Below, one piece after another: positions 39,188 to 47,419 of a stretch of DNA of 64,000 nt. Under the pieces are notes generated by a model. It was given only the letters and a program-made list of their open reading frames with translations, had not been told where the DNA came from and did not search any database. How positions within the stretch are numbered: position 1 is the first letter of the stretch; each line of letters begins with the position of its first letter. Made by a program: the position numbers and the translations under genes. Source of the DNA: an uncultured Clostridia bacterium (GTDB taxonomy: Bacteria; Bacillota; Clostridia; Oscillospirales; Ruminococcaceae); the NCBI GenBank assembly GCA_947307175.1, contig CAMZIK010000002.1, forward strand, positions 1-64,000. Direction: 5' to 3'.

Positions 39188-41671
39188 TTATTCATACTTA
39201 AGTTCTGCTACTACGTTGAGCTTCTTTGATTTTCTCATTGTTGAAAGTGTTGCGACCAGCACTACGACGAGTGCAACGAGCGAGTATACAGGGAGCGCTT
39301 TCCAGTCAAACGAAATTGCCATCGGCAGATCGACGAACTTCATCAGCTTTTCCATTATTCCGTTTACGATCAAGGAGAACGGAACTGCTATTGCAAGGCT
39401 CCAGATAACGCTTGAAACGCTCTCGGAAAGTACAAGTCTTCTTCTCTTCTTAGCGTTCATACCTACGGAGGTCATCACTGCGAACTCTTTTCTTCTCTGC
39501 TGGAAGCTGATCGAGATGTTGTTAAGGATACCTATCGAGGTGATAACGAGTGCGAGATAAGAGAATACTGAAAGAATGTCGATTATCATCTGATTGGACT
39601 TAACGTTCTCTTCCATCATATCTTCATTGGAGATATAGGTTGCGCCCATATCGCTTATGAACGATTTGAATTCCTTTTCAACCTTTGCTGCGTCAGCGCC
39701 CTTAGTGAGTCTGAAGTCGATGCTTTCAGCTTCTTTGATACCGAATGCAGTCTTTATATCATCAGGCTTCATAAGTGCTACTCTGCCGTTATTGTAAAGT
39801 CCGCTGTCGAATGTGCCGATGATATTGAATGTCTCTTTCTTGCCGCCGACCTCGATCTCAAGCTTGTCGCCGACTTTCTTGTCTATCTTCTTTGCAACTA
39901 TGTCGCCAAGGAGGATGCCCTTGTTGGTATCGTTCTTGTACTTAGCATAGGTGTCTTTGTTCTCTGCGGAATCAAAGTGGAAATACTGCATATACTCAGC
40001 ATACTTATCAGGGTCTGCTGCTATTATCCAGTAGAAATAGTCATTGGTCTGAGTGCTTGCACCGTACTGCGGTGTGATAGAATCCTTGTCGATGCCGTCT
40101 ACCTGTGAGAGCTTGTCAACGAGTATCTCGGTAGATGTGGTATCAGACTGGCTTGCGATGATTTTTGAAACCATGTAGTCTGAGTTGAGTTCCTCATATG
40201 CCGAAACAACGAGGGTCTTCATTGATGCGCCTACGGAAACGATCGCGAATACTGCTGAAAGTGAAACAACGAGCAGGGTGATGTTTCCTCTGAGGAGCTT
40301 TGAGGACTTGATGTTGTTCATTGCGAGGAATGCTGTGGTGTTGCCTCTGAACAGCTTTGCGAAGATGCCTGAGAGGACTTTGAGCAGCTTTCTTGACATC
40401 ATTACGATCCCGAGGAATGCTGCGAAGAAGAGCAGTCCGCTCATATCTACTGTCCACTGTGCGTTGCTTACGAAACCTGCGATAGCGAGTGCGAGCAGCA
40501 CGCAGCCTGCGATGAATCTTACAGCACCCTTCTTGTGCTTCTGCTCAACTCTGTTGAGGATAACGTCCTTGACCTGAAGCTTCTTGACGCTTCTTGCAGG
40601 CAGCCAAGCGGAGCCTACGGAAAGGATAATTGCGAATGCAACTGCAACTGCGATGTGTACTATATTGATAGTAAGTGCAGGGTAGATGCCGTATTCTTTA
40701 AGAGGTGCAAAGCTTCTGGTGAATGCTGCAAGTCCGAGTTCTCCGAGAACTACGCCGAAGATCGAACCGATCACGCCGTAAAGACCTGCTTCCATAAGGA
40801 TTATGCGCTGGAGCTTCTTTCTTGTTGCACCCTGGCTCATGAATGTTCCCATAATGGGAAGTCTTTCTGTAATTATCAGCTTGAATGCGCCGCAGATAAT
40901 GATAACGCATACGATACATACAAGTGCGAGCATTCCGTAAAGTCCCATTGTTATTGACTCTGTGCCGATCGTAGTATCATCAACAAGGATATAAGATGTA
41001 AACGATTCATTTGCATCGTTGAAATCCTTGACTACGTCCTTTACGACTGCGTCTGAGTCAGTCATCTTTGCGGTAGCGTAGTTGAATTTGCCGTCTGCTT
41101 TGAGCAGCTCGTTCATATAGTCGTAAGGAACTACTGCTGAGAAGCTCTTTTTCTTATCCGTATAGAACAGTCCGTCACTGGAAGCGATAGCGCTTACGGT
41201 ATATTCTGATTTCTTACCGTCAATAGCGACTGTGAGCTTTCCGCCGACCTTTACATTGTAGTCCTTTGCGATACGGTCGGAAATTACGATGCTCTTTTCA
41301 TTCTTGTTTTCAAACTTGCCCTCAGTCAATTTGATGTCAAGTTCTTTTCTGCCGACGAGTGAAACATACTTTACCTCATCGTCTTCATTGATGACACCTT
41401 GCGCTCTGAGTTCACCCTTGATGTCCTTGACGCCCTTTGCGTTGATGTCATCAAGTGAGAAGAACCTAGTGTCGGTATTGGAACTGATACCGATGTCCTG
41501 TCCTTCCGCTGAGATCCTCATCGGCTGAACATAACTGTCAACCAGCGAGTCGATAAGTCCGAGGCTGCAGACCAGCAGCGCTACACTTATCATTATTGAA
41601 AAGATAAGCAGGAAAAGTCTGCCCTTTCTCTCCAACATATTCTTGGAAATGTACTTTAAAAATACTCCCAA
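39188..41671 (-). CDS. FtsX-like ABC permease
   Basis: 827 aa. It has an N-terminal helix (GRLFLLIFSIMISVALLVCSLG), a ~200-residue outside MacB-like domain, three helices near 240-360 (first FtsX core), a further pair of helices near 390-435, a second outside domain (~480-690) and three C-terminal helices (second FtsX core, with VFSYLALVITSIGILNNISISFQQRRKEFAVMTSVG). That is the two-core, large-ectodomain layout of Gram-positive lipid/peptide exporters. The start is TTG 41671, 6 nt after GGAGGAG; the first ATG lies 11 codons in without an SD. Partner ATPase overlaps downstream. Substrate unknown. Confidence 0.9.
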   Translation of the reverse strand: MGVFLKYISKNMLERKGRLFLLIFSIMISVALLVCSLGLIDSLVDSYVQPMRISAEGQDIGISSNTDTRFFSLDDINAKGVKDIKGELRAQGVINEDDEVKYVSLVGRKELDIKLTEGKFENKNEKSIVISDRIAKDYNVKVGGKLTVAIDGKKSEYTVSAIASSDGLFYTDKKKSFSAVVPYDYMNELLKADGKFNYATAKMTDSDAVVKDVVKDFNDANESFTSYILVDDTTIGTESITMGLYGMLALVCIVCVIIICGAFKLIITERLPIMGTFMSQGATRKKLQRIILMEAGLYGVIGSIFGVVLGELGLAAFTRSFAPLKEYGIYPALTINIVHIAVAVAFAIILSVGSAWLPARSVKKLQVKDVILNRVEQKHKKGAVRFIAGCVLLALAIAGFVSNAQWTVDMSGLLFFAAFLGIVMMSRKLLKVLSGIFAKLFRGNTTAFLAMNNIKSSKLLRGNITLLVVSLSAVFAIVSVGASMKTLVVSAYEELNSDYMVSKIIASQSDTTSTEILVDKLSQVDGIDKDSITPQYGASTQTNDYFYWIIAADPDKYAEYMQYFHFDSAENKDTYAKYKNDTNKGILLGDIVAKKIDKKVGDKLEIEVGGKKETFNIIGTFDSGLYNNGRVALMKPDDIKTAFGIKEAESIDFRLTKGADAAKVEKEFKSFISDMGATYISNEDMMEENVKSNQMIIDILSVFSYLALVITSIGILNNISISFQQRRKEFAVMTSVGMNAKKRRRLVLSESVSSVIWSLAIAVPFSLIVNGIMEKLMKFVDLPMAISFDWKALPVYSLVALVVVLVATLSTMRKSKKLNVVAELKYE

Positions 41672-41995
41672 TTCTCTCTCCTCCGTTTCTTTTCGTTGTC
41701 TTTTTTGTTCTCCACTTCGTTTTTGTTCTGTTTCTGCATTGGTCTTAGTATAGCACAGAGTTTATTAAGAAATCCTTAAATGATGAAACAGCCAATTTAC
41801 GTGGTTTTCTGACCGTTCACATATATTAGACGGAGAAAACTCTGTTTCGTTACAAATATTATTTGATAAACTGTGCTTATTTTTCTCTGTTTATAGCATA
41901 ACAGGCATTTCTGAAATAACTCTTAAATCAAATCTTAAAAAAGTCTTATTTTTTTAAAATGTATAAAAACTGCGCTGTCACGGCGCTTTCAGCAC
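41672..41995. other. Intergenic region upstream of the FtsX operon
   Basis: A/T-rich. A weak minus-strand -10 (TATACT near 41747-41752) could serve the FtsX operon. Three TCTTA repeats at 41921, 41933 and 41944 (12- and 11-bp steps) resemble an OmpR-type direct-repeat site. Nothing else recognised; no riboswitch and no small ORF with an SD. Confidence 0.4.
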
Positions 41996-42024
41996 TTGAC
42001 GAAAGGAAACTGTTGTGTTATAAT
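41996..42024 (+). promoter_or_regulatory. Sigma-A promoter of the membrane protein-HAD operon
   Basis: TTGACG, 17 bp, TATAAT on the plus strand. The element TTGACGAAAGG recurs in the promoter at 47363 in front of the GH3 lipoprotein gene. Confidence 0.8.
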
Positions 42025-42108
42025 TCTCACATAATGATAATTTAAAGGTGAATGAGAAACAATTCTTTCCAGAAAATATGCAGTATGAGTGAAAAGGAGC
42101 AGTGAGTT

Positions 42109-42822
42109 ATGGATATTCTTGTAAAAATAATACTGACTGCTATCATTGTTTATTACATATACTGCACTTATATCTCTGCAAGAGCGTTTTTCAACAAGCG
42201 CCTTCGCAAGCGTCTGAGAGCAGCATGCCTTCTGCGGATCGTCTCGGCGGCGCTTGTCCTGGTCAGCACAGGTATATTCACGGTGCTGCACTGCACAGAA
42301 GAAAAGATCACTTATTCCTACAACAACGGCATAATCAACGAGCATAGTTCATACGGCAAATTCGATGTGCTGTTCTTCATCATGTTTACAATGTCGGTGC
42401 TGCTGGTGCTTGCATCGATACCGCTTGACAGCGCCGCACCGATAAAGAGCATAAGCAAGGCGAGGAACATCATTGTTTCTGTCATTCTTGCGTTTGCGAC
42501 GGCGGTGATAGGAATGGCGCTGATAATTTCCAACTATCAGGGAGATCTCTCCGATCACGACCCGAAATACTACCGCTACGACTCCCCTGATAAAAAGCAC
42601 AGCATCGTTATCCGTGAAAGGTCGTATATGTTCAGCGGATACGGCGATATTTATCAGGTCAAAAACCAGAAAGCCGAGAAGATAGGCTCGTTCACAACCG
42701 AAAACGGTTTGCGCAACGAGGGAAAATACAAGTTTGAATGGTCAAAGGAACAGGTGAAGATAACTTATCTTTACTCAAACGAACAGCACAGGACTGAAAC
42801 TGTAATTTTCAAGGAGCTTTAG
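42109..42822 (+). CDS. Uncharacterised four-helix membrane protein
   Basis: 237 aa, family not recognised. Hydrophobic helices at about 1-25, 42-62, 85-108 and 125-146, then a ~90-residue soluble tail with a beta-rich pattern (KKHSIVIRERSYMFSGYGDIYQV). N- and C-termini are on the same side. ATG has AAGGAG. The HAD phosphatase gene starts 7 bp after its stop with the SD inside this gene, so they form an operon. Confidence 0.75.
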   Translation: MDILVKIILTAIIVYYIYCTYISARAFFNKRLRKRLRAACLLRIVSAALVLVSTGIFTVLHCTEEKITYSYNNGIINEHSSYGKFDVLFFIMFTMSVLLVLASIPLDSAAPIKSISKARNIIVSVILAFATAVIGMALIISNYQGDLSDHDPKYYRYDSPDKKHSIVIRERSYMFSGYGDIYQVKNQKAEKIGSFTTENGLRNEGKYKFEWSKEQVKITYLYSNEQHRTETVIFKEL

Positions 42823-42829
42823 AAAGAAT

Positions 42830-43423
42830 ATGAACGTTATTTTTGACATCGGTATGGTGTTGATAGATTTTTACTTTGAGGATTTTGTCAGGTCGAGGCT
42901 TGACGAAAGCGCCGCTGATGCGGTCATTGAGGCGATGTGGAAAAGCGGCGACTGGAACGAGCTGGACAGGGGTGCGCTTTCGGACGAGGAAGTGCTGAAA
43001 AAGTTTATTTTGCACAGACCCGAATATGAAAAGGAAATAAGGCTGATTTTTGCGCATCTGGGCGAGTGCCCGAAGCTGAGGGAGTATGCCTTGCCGCTGG
43101 TGGAGCGCCTCAAAGCGCAGGGACACAAGGTTTTTTACCTTTCAAACTATTTTACGTATCTGATGCACACGGCGCCGTGGGTGCTGGCGTTCATTCCGAT
43201 GATGGACGGCGGAGTGTTCTCCTGCTGTGAAAAGGTGACCAAGCCCGACGAGCGCATTTACAGGATACTTTGCGAGCGGTACTCGCTCGACCCGACGCAG
43301 TGCGTTTTCATCGACGACACGCAGAAAAATATCGCCGCCGCCGAGGCTCTCGGTATGCGCGGGATACTCTACACCGATCAGTCGGGCGAGCAGCTATTTG
43401 AGCAGATAACAAAACAGGCATAA
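42830..43423 (+). CDS. HAD-like phosphatase, YihX type
   Basis: 197 aa. Motif I is FDIGMVLIDF (nucleophile Asp6; Gly in place of the usual second Asp, as in the glucose-1-phosphatase YihX and relatives), motif II YLSNYF, motif III KPDERIY and motif IV FIDDTQKNI. The helical cap lies between motifs I and II. Reaction: hydrolysis of a small phosphorylated metabolite, probably a sugar phosphate (family knowledge). Ends in a terminator shared with the converging gene. Confidence 0.88.
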   Translation: MNVIFDIGMVLIDFYFEDFVRSRLDESAADAVIEAMWKSGDWNELDRGALSDEEVLKKFILHRPEYEKEIRLIFAHLGECPKLREYALPLVERLKAQGHKVFYLSNYFTYLMHTAPWVLAFIPMMDGGVFSCCEKVTKPDERIYRILCERYSLDPTQCVFIDDTQKNIAAAEALGMRGILYTDQSGEQLFEQITKQA

Positions 43424-43427
43424 AAAA

Positions 43428-43459
43428 CAGGACTTCCAATCGGGAGTCCTGCTTTAGTT
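43428..43459. terminator. Shared terminator between converging genes
   Basis: CAGGACTTCC, AATC loop, GGGAGTCCTG (one T bulge/mismatch), followed by CTTTAGTTTT on the plus strand and preceded by TAAAAAA, i.e. TTTTTTA on the minus strand. Confidence 0.85.
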
Positions 43460-44602
43460 TTATTTGAGCCAGAAATCTGCTCTCTGGTAGGCGAGCTGTT
43501 TGCTTGAAAGCTTGACCGCAAGCTCGGAATTTACTGCGGCAACCTGAGCATATCGAGCCGTCAGGGCAGCTGTTTTCAGAATGTTCTGATTTGTTTGCTG
43601 AATATCAGCAAGACGAGCATTTGTCTGTTGCTGTTCAATAAGCATTTTGCTCTGCATTCGTATCATCTGGTCGATTTTCTGCTTTATTGCTTCGAGATTA
43701 GCCTGCATCAACGCTTCTGCAAGGCTCTGATTAGATGTTGAAAGATAATCGTAAAGATAGTAAACTCCCTCTATCGTCCTGAACTGCAAAGGGATTATGT
43801 TTGCATCATAAGCTTGCTTTAGCAACTGTATAGTGGAGTTTCTCTCATTTATCATATCCCTTTTTATAGTTGGATATTGATTTGTCCACCTTTGATAAGA
43901 TCCACTTTTGTTTGAGTATTTTTCTTTCAAATCATCATATATTCTGCGGGAATTTTCCTGCTCATTTAGTGTTCTTTGTACATAATTTTTGTGAATTTTT
44001 ATGTCACTCACTAATATAGCTATAAAGTAAAGCAGACAGCAGACTCCGACAAATAGTAAAAAACCGCCTGCTAATGCTATAAATCCTTTACCTGCAAAAA
44101 AACCAATTAAGCCTATCGGGAGAGCGAATAAAACACCAGTCAAAGGACCAGCCGCATCTCCATCTAAATTAAATTTGGAAAGAGGTTTTTGGAGACTATT
44201 ATCAATCTCCGTCATCTCGGTTTGTATATCACGCAGCTCATCAGAAAGACGAGTAGTCTTTTCATCTGCCAAATCTAATCTGGAGTTGTTTTCATGAATA
44301 ATAGTTTCCATTGTTCTTAAATCATTAAGATAAATAAGCAAAGCCTGTCTGTCCATTGGATTTTGCTGCATATTCTGCGGTGCCTGCTGTACCATTACAG
44401 GCTGTTGGACAAAACCCATTGGCGCTTGCTGCTGATACGGCGAGACTGACTGCTGATAGGTCGGGGTCTGCTGCTGCGGTGCGTTTGCCTTTGCTCTTAT
44501 AGCTTCGAGATCATATTCCATGCCGCAGTTCTGACACACGCCGCCCTGACTGCCCTGCATTTTTATTGCTCCGCCGCAAATATCACAAGTAAAATTAGCC
44601 AT
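43460..44602 (-). CDS. Zinc-ribbon, Gln-rich, coiled-coil membrane protein
   Basis: 380 aa. N-terminal zinc ribbon CDICGG...CQNCG (about residues 6-27), then a Pro/Gln-rich segment (YQQSVSPYQQQAPMGFVQQP), a coiled coil (~85-145), two adjacent membrane helices (~160-205) and a long C-terminal helical region. No signal peptide, so both ends are cytoplasmic. Family not recognised, but the plan zinc ribbon + two helices + coiled coil is shared with the gene at 45861. Start moved to ATG 44602 (MANFTCDICGG), 8 nt after AAGGAGG. Divergent from the broken XRE gene, with a perfect promoter. Confidence 0.75.
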   Translation of the reverse strand: MANFTCDICGGAIKMQGSQGGVCQNCGMEYDLEAIRAKANAPQQQTPTYQQSVSPYQQQAPMGFVQQPVMVQQAPQNMQQNPMDRQALLIYLNDLRTMETIIHENNSRLDLADEKTTRLSDELRDIQTEMTEIDNSLQKPLSKFNLDGDAAGPLTGVLFALPIGLIGFFAGKGFIALAGGFLLFVGVCCLLYFIAILVSDIKIHKNYVQRTLNEQENSRRIYDDLKEKYSNKSGSYQRWTNQYPTIKRDMINERNSTIQLLKQAYDANIIPLQFRTIEGVYYLYDYLSTSNQSLAEALMQANLEAIKQKIDQMIRMQSKMLIEQQQTNARLADIQQTNQNILKTAALTARYAQVAAVNSELAVKLSSKQLAYQRADFWLK

Positions 44603-44663
44603 TTTCTTAACCTCCTTGAACAAATTTCATAAAACTTGCAATAATCTTTCTTATTTTTCTGTA

Positions 44664-44692
44664 ATTATATCACAAATCGGAAATATTGTCAA
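44664..44692 (-). promoter_or_regulatory. Consensus promoter of the zinc-ribbon membrane protein gene
   Basis: Minus strand TTGACA, 17 bp, TATAAT. Its -35 is only 12 bp from the -10 of the divergent XRE promoter, so the two could be co-regulated. Confidence 0.82.
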
Positions 44693-44700
44693 GAATTTTG

Positions 44701-44709
44701 TGGTATAAT
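44701..44709 (+). promoter_or_regulatory. Extended -10 promoter of the XRE-type gene
   Basis: TGGTATAAT on the plus strand: an extended -10 (TGN-TATAAT) with no good -35, 30 bp before the start codon. Confidence 0.55.
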
Positions 44710-44738
44710 TTCTAATATAGAAAGTTGAGGTGGTTAAA

Positions 44739-45102
44739 ATGTTTGACCTTGGTGCAAATCTTAAAAGCCTGCGCAAAAGCAAAGGCTGGACACAAAAAAG
44801 GCTCGCCGAACTGCTTGATGTTTCGGAAGCCTCGATAAGCAAATATGAAAGCAACATCGCCTCACCGCCAATAGAAACTCTGCGTGCTTATGCACAGCTT
44901 TTCAAGATCTCTCGATGAGCTGCTTGGCAATCAGGGCAGCGCTCAGATGTCCCTGCACGGCTTGACAGATGCGCAGATAGGCGTTTTACAGCAGCTTGCC
45001 GACACGTTCAGACATTCTTCCATGCACACCGCCGAGCTTTCACAGACCGAACCTTACAGCATTATCGGCAGGATAGCTGAACAGATATTTTTGACACAGT
45101 AA
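44739..45102 (+). pseudogene. XRE/HTH regulator broken by a 2-bp frameshift
   Basis: ATG 44739 (SD GAGGTGG) opens FDLGANLKSLRKSKGWTQKR, a complete XRE helix-turn-helix through YESNIASPPIETLRAYAQLFKIS, then a stop at 44916. The matching C-terminal part, SLDELLGNQGSAQMSLHG up to FLTQ*, continues in another frame (ORF 44884-45102). The junction is TCTCTC; adding one more TC would give KISLDELLG without a stop. So either a TC unit was lost (pseudogene or slippage-prone switch), or the assembly has an error. The truncated 59-residue HTH may still bind DNA. It would be expected to regulate the divergent 43460 gene. Confidence 0.8.
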
Positions 45103-45138
45103 CAGCCGACCTCGCTTTAATGAGATCGGCTGTTTTGG
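45101..45138. terminator. Bidirectional terminator
   Basis: AACAGCCGA and TCGGCTGTT arms with inner CTC/GAG, then TTTGGTTT. Ends the XRE pseudogene transcript on the plus strand and, in reverse, the 45140 gene. Confidence 0.82.
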
Positions 45139-45139
45139 T

Positions 45140-45859
45140 TTACCTGATAAATTCGTCAAATGTTTTATTGAAATAATGCGGGTACTCGGGCTCTTTTTTC
45201 AGCTCGCTGACGCTGCGGGTGATGATATAGAACGCTATAAATGCGCACGCAGCAAGAGCTACCACGATAGATGCCATATCCCACGCTATCACCGCTGTGA
45301 TGATTAACAGGACTGCAAGCACAAGATAGATCTCGGGCTGCTTTCTGATCGCTGCGATAAACGAGGCTATCATTATCACGGGCAGCAGCGACAGGCTCGC
45401 CCACAGCGGCAGAGCGATCGTTTTCATGGTGGGGTCTGACCTGTACAGCGCAGATACGAATACAAAGATCAGGCTGATGACCAACGCAAAGACCGAAGCG
45501 CCCTCAAATTCAATTTTCAGCCACCGCATCTTTGCCCGGCGTGATGCCATTCTCTCGTTGTACATATGCAGCTGTGTTTCAAGCTTTATTCTTTCCTCGT
45601 TTTCATTGTGGTTTTGTACGAGCTTTTTCTGCTCGGTGATCTGCCGCTGGCGTTCAAACTCCTGTACTATCTCACGGCACTGCTGCTTAGTGATGACCTT
45701 TACCCACAGACCGTTATCAAGATCCTCAAAGCCTGCTTCGCTCAGGGCGTTTTCGTCGTCGCCCTCCGGCTTGCAATCGTAGATAAGTGCCTTTTGCCAA
45801 ACTCCGTCGATGCGCTGGTCGCCTGTATGGCACTCGATACCGTTATAGATGCCTTTCAT
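45140..45859 (-). CDS. Coiled-coil protein with C-terminal membrane helices
   Basis: 239 aa, family not recognised. A ~60-residue globular N-terminus (MKGIYNGIECHTGDQRIDGVW) is followed by a coiled coil of about 50 residues and four hydrophobic helices (~115-205). No signal peptide. ATG 45859 is 1 bp after the stop of the zinc-ribbon gene 45861 (TAAAATG), so the pair is translationally coupled and the products probably interact. Confidence 0.72.
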   Translation of the reverse strand: MKGIYNGIECHTGDQRIDGVWQKALIYDCKPEGDDENALSEAGFEDLDNGLWVKVITKQQCREIVQEFERQRQITEQKKLVQNHNENEERIKLETQLHMYNERMASRRAKMRWLKIEFEGASVFALVISLIFVFVSALYRSDPTMKTIALPLWASLSLLPVIMIASFIAAIRKQPEIYLVLAVLLIITAVIAWDMASIVVALAACAFIAFYIITRSVSELKKEPEYPHYFNKTFDEFIR

Positions 45860-45860
45860 T

Positions 45861-46736
45861 TTAACCCCTTTTATTATTGTTCATTTTCTGCTTTGCGTTT
45901 GCGTAAGCTTCCATAAGATCGGTAGTGGTCTTTTTGCTTGCGCCTCCGAAGATCGAAAAGTTCCTGATGTCGTCAGAGCCGTATCTTTGTTCACGGCGAA
46001 TTGTATCGGTCATCATTGCTACTCTTGCGAGCTGTTCGCTTTTCATTTCCTCTATGCGCTTCTGAGCCTGGTAATCATCGCACAGCTTGAAGCCTTCGCC
46101 CATTGTACAAGCCTGTGCTGTCTCAAAAACGTGCTCAAGATATTTCAGCGAATCCATGCTGCGATACTTTTCGGGGATAACATCTTTGTTGAACTTTTTT
46201 TCAAACGCCTCAAGCTCATCGCCAGCCTGTACTAATTCCTGCTGTGCTGCATCGATGCGTGCTTTTGCTTCAGAGGCAAGGCGCTTTTTTTCTTTTCCCT
46301 TCAGCGTCTGGACAATGAAAACGATAACCGAAACAGCCATGATTATCGTCAGCAGGATAATGACTGAAATGTCGCCCTTTGAGGCAAATATCATAAAAGC
46401 TGCAAGCGGGATCAGCACCAGTAAGATGATGAACGGGAAACGCTCGATAAAATTCGGCTCTACAAGAGCGTTCTCCGAACAGAGCTTTACCCTGTCCTTT
46501 GCGTTTTTCTGCTTCTTTCTGAGCGCATTCAGCGTATTTGTATCTTCGATATATCTTTTTACTATCCCAAGCTGTTTTGCGGCATTGACCTTATCCTGCG
46601 CTGTGCGGTCAAGCTCTCTTTCGACTCTTGCTCCGCAGTATTTGCAGGTTATCATGAACTGGTCTTCCCTGTAATGCAGGTCTGCACCGCAGCTCGGGCA
46701 CTGATATTCTACGAAACTAATCTTCTCTGCTTCCAT
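45861..46736 (-). CDS. Zinc-ribbon membrane protein with coiled coil
   Basis: 291 aa. N-terminal zinc ribbon CPSCGADLHYREDQFMITCKYCG (two CxxC pairs 18 residues apart), a basic coiled coil, two helices (~100-145 of the protein) and a second coiled coil (ASEAKARIDAAQQELVQAG), ending in a charged tail. Same plan as the 43460 product, so likely a related membrane scaffold, but the sequences are not obviously homologous beyond the ribbon. Start moved to ATG 46736; the upstream ATG at 46745 overlaps the AAGGAGA. Gene pair with 45140, downstream of a GNAT gene. Confidence 0.75.
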   Translation of the reverse strand: MEAEKISFVEYQCPSCGADLHYREDQFMITCKYCGARVERELDRTAQDKVNAAKQLGIVKRYIEDTNTLNALRKKQKNAKDRVKLCSENALVEPNFIERFPFIILLVLIPLAAFMIFASKGDISVIILLTIIMAVSVIVFIVQTLKGKEKKRLASEAKARIDAAQQELVQAGDELEAFEKKFNKDVIPEKYRSMDSLKYLEHVFETAQACTMGEGFKLCDDYQAQKRIEEMKSEQLARVAMMTDTIRREQRYGSDDIRNFSIFGGASKKTTTDLMEAYANAKQKMNNNKRG

Positions 46737-46750
46737 AAAAAGCATTCTCC

Positions 46751-47251
46751 TTATTTTCTTATGCGCATATAGACCTTGTCTTTATCCGTATGATGGATAT
46801 ATCCGCCGTTTTTCAGCACAGTCTTCTGCGAGGCGATATTGTCCTTGTTTGCACGGATATAGTATTCGTCCTCACGCAGTCTGTCCTTAGTTTCTTTTAT
46901 GAGCAGGGCAAGCCCTTTTGCAGCATAGCCCTTTCCCCTGAACTCCTCGCCGATATAGTATCCTATGTGTCCTGCGCCCTCGGCAAGCGACGGGCAAAGA
47001 TAATGGCGGAAACGGAACATACCGACTATCTCATCATTATCCCAGAGGAAATATATCGTTTCGGGGACATAGCCTTCGGGGAGTCCCTCACCTGTCTGGG
47101 AATCTATCATCTTTGAGACAACGTCTTCAAAATCCTCACGCTTTGTGCCGTACCAGTCGTAAATAAAACCGTTCTCGTCATACGGCATCTTGCTTGTGAA
47201 ATCATATTCCTTGACTGAATCCTTATAATTTGATTCCAGCAGATAAAGCAT
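46751..47251 (-). CDS. GNAT acetyltransferase
   Basis: 166 aa single GNAT domain. HIGYYIGEEFRGKGYAAKGLALL is the acetyl-CoA motif, and the C-terminal NIASQKTVLKNGGYI fits the family. Start moved from 47287 to ATG 47251 (MLYLLESNYKD) after GGGGGGAG. First gene of the run leading into the two zinc-ribbon/coiled-coil genes, 14 bp before the next start. Substrate unknown. An inverted repeat overlaps its promoter. Confidence 0.85.
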   Translation of the reverse strand: MLYLLESNYKDSVKEYDFTSKMPYDENGFIYDWYGTKREDFEDVVSKMIDSQTGEGLPEGYVPETIYFLWDNDEIVGMFRFRHYLCPSLAEGAGHIGYYIGEEFRGKGYAAKGLALLIKETKDRLREDEYYIRANKDNIASQKTVLKNGGYIHHTDKDKVYMRIRK

Positions 47252-47270
47252 CCCTGCTCCCCCCTTTATT

Positions 47271-47306
47271 ATGATATAGTATATCATACTGTTTTGTTTT
47301 TTTCAA
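47271..47306 (-). promoter_or_regulatory. Promoter with overlapping palindromic operator
   Basis: Minus strand TTGAAA (47306-47301), 17 bp, TATACT (47283-47278). The 17-bp perfect palindrome ATGATATAGTATATCAT (47271-47287) covers the -10, so a dimeric repressor could control the GNAT/zinc-ribbon operon. Confidence 0.6.
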
Positions 47307-47362
47307 TGGATTTGAAGCGACAAGTTATTTTTTAGATGTAACAGGTAACAGAAAAGAAATGA

Positions 47363-47391
47363 TTGACGAAAGGCAGGTGTTATGCTATAAT
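47363..47391 (+). promoter_or_regulatory. Sigma-A promoter of the GH3 lipoprotein gene
   Basis: TTGACG, 17 bp, TATAAT on the plus strand. It shares TTGACGAAAGG with the promoter at 41996. Confidence 0.8.
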
Positions 47392-47419
47392 CATATCAAA
47401 ATAAAAAGGAGGAAAAACA

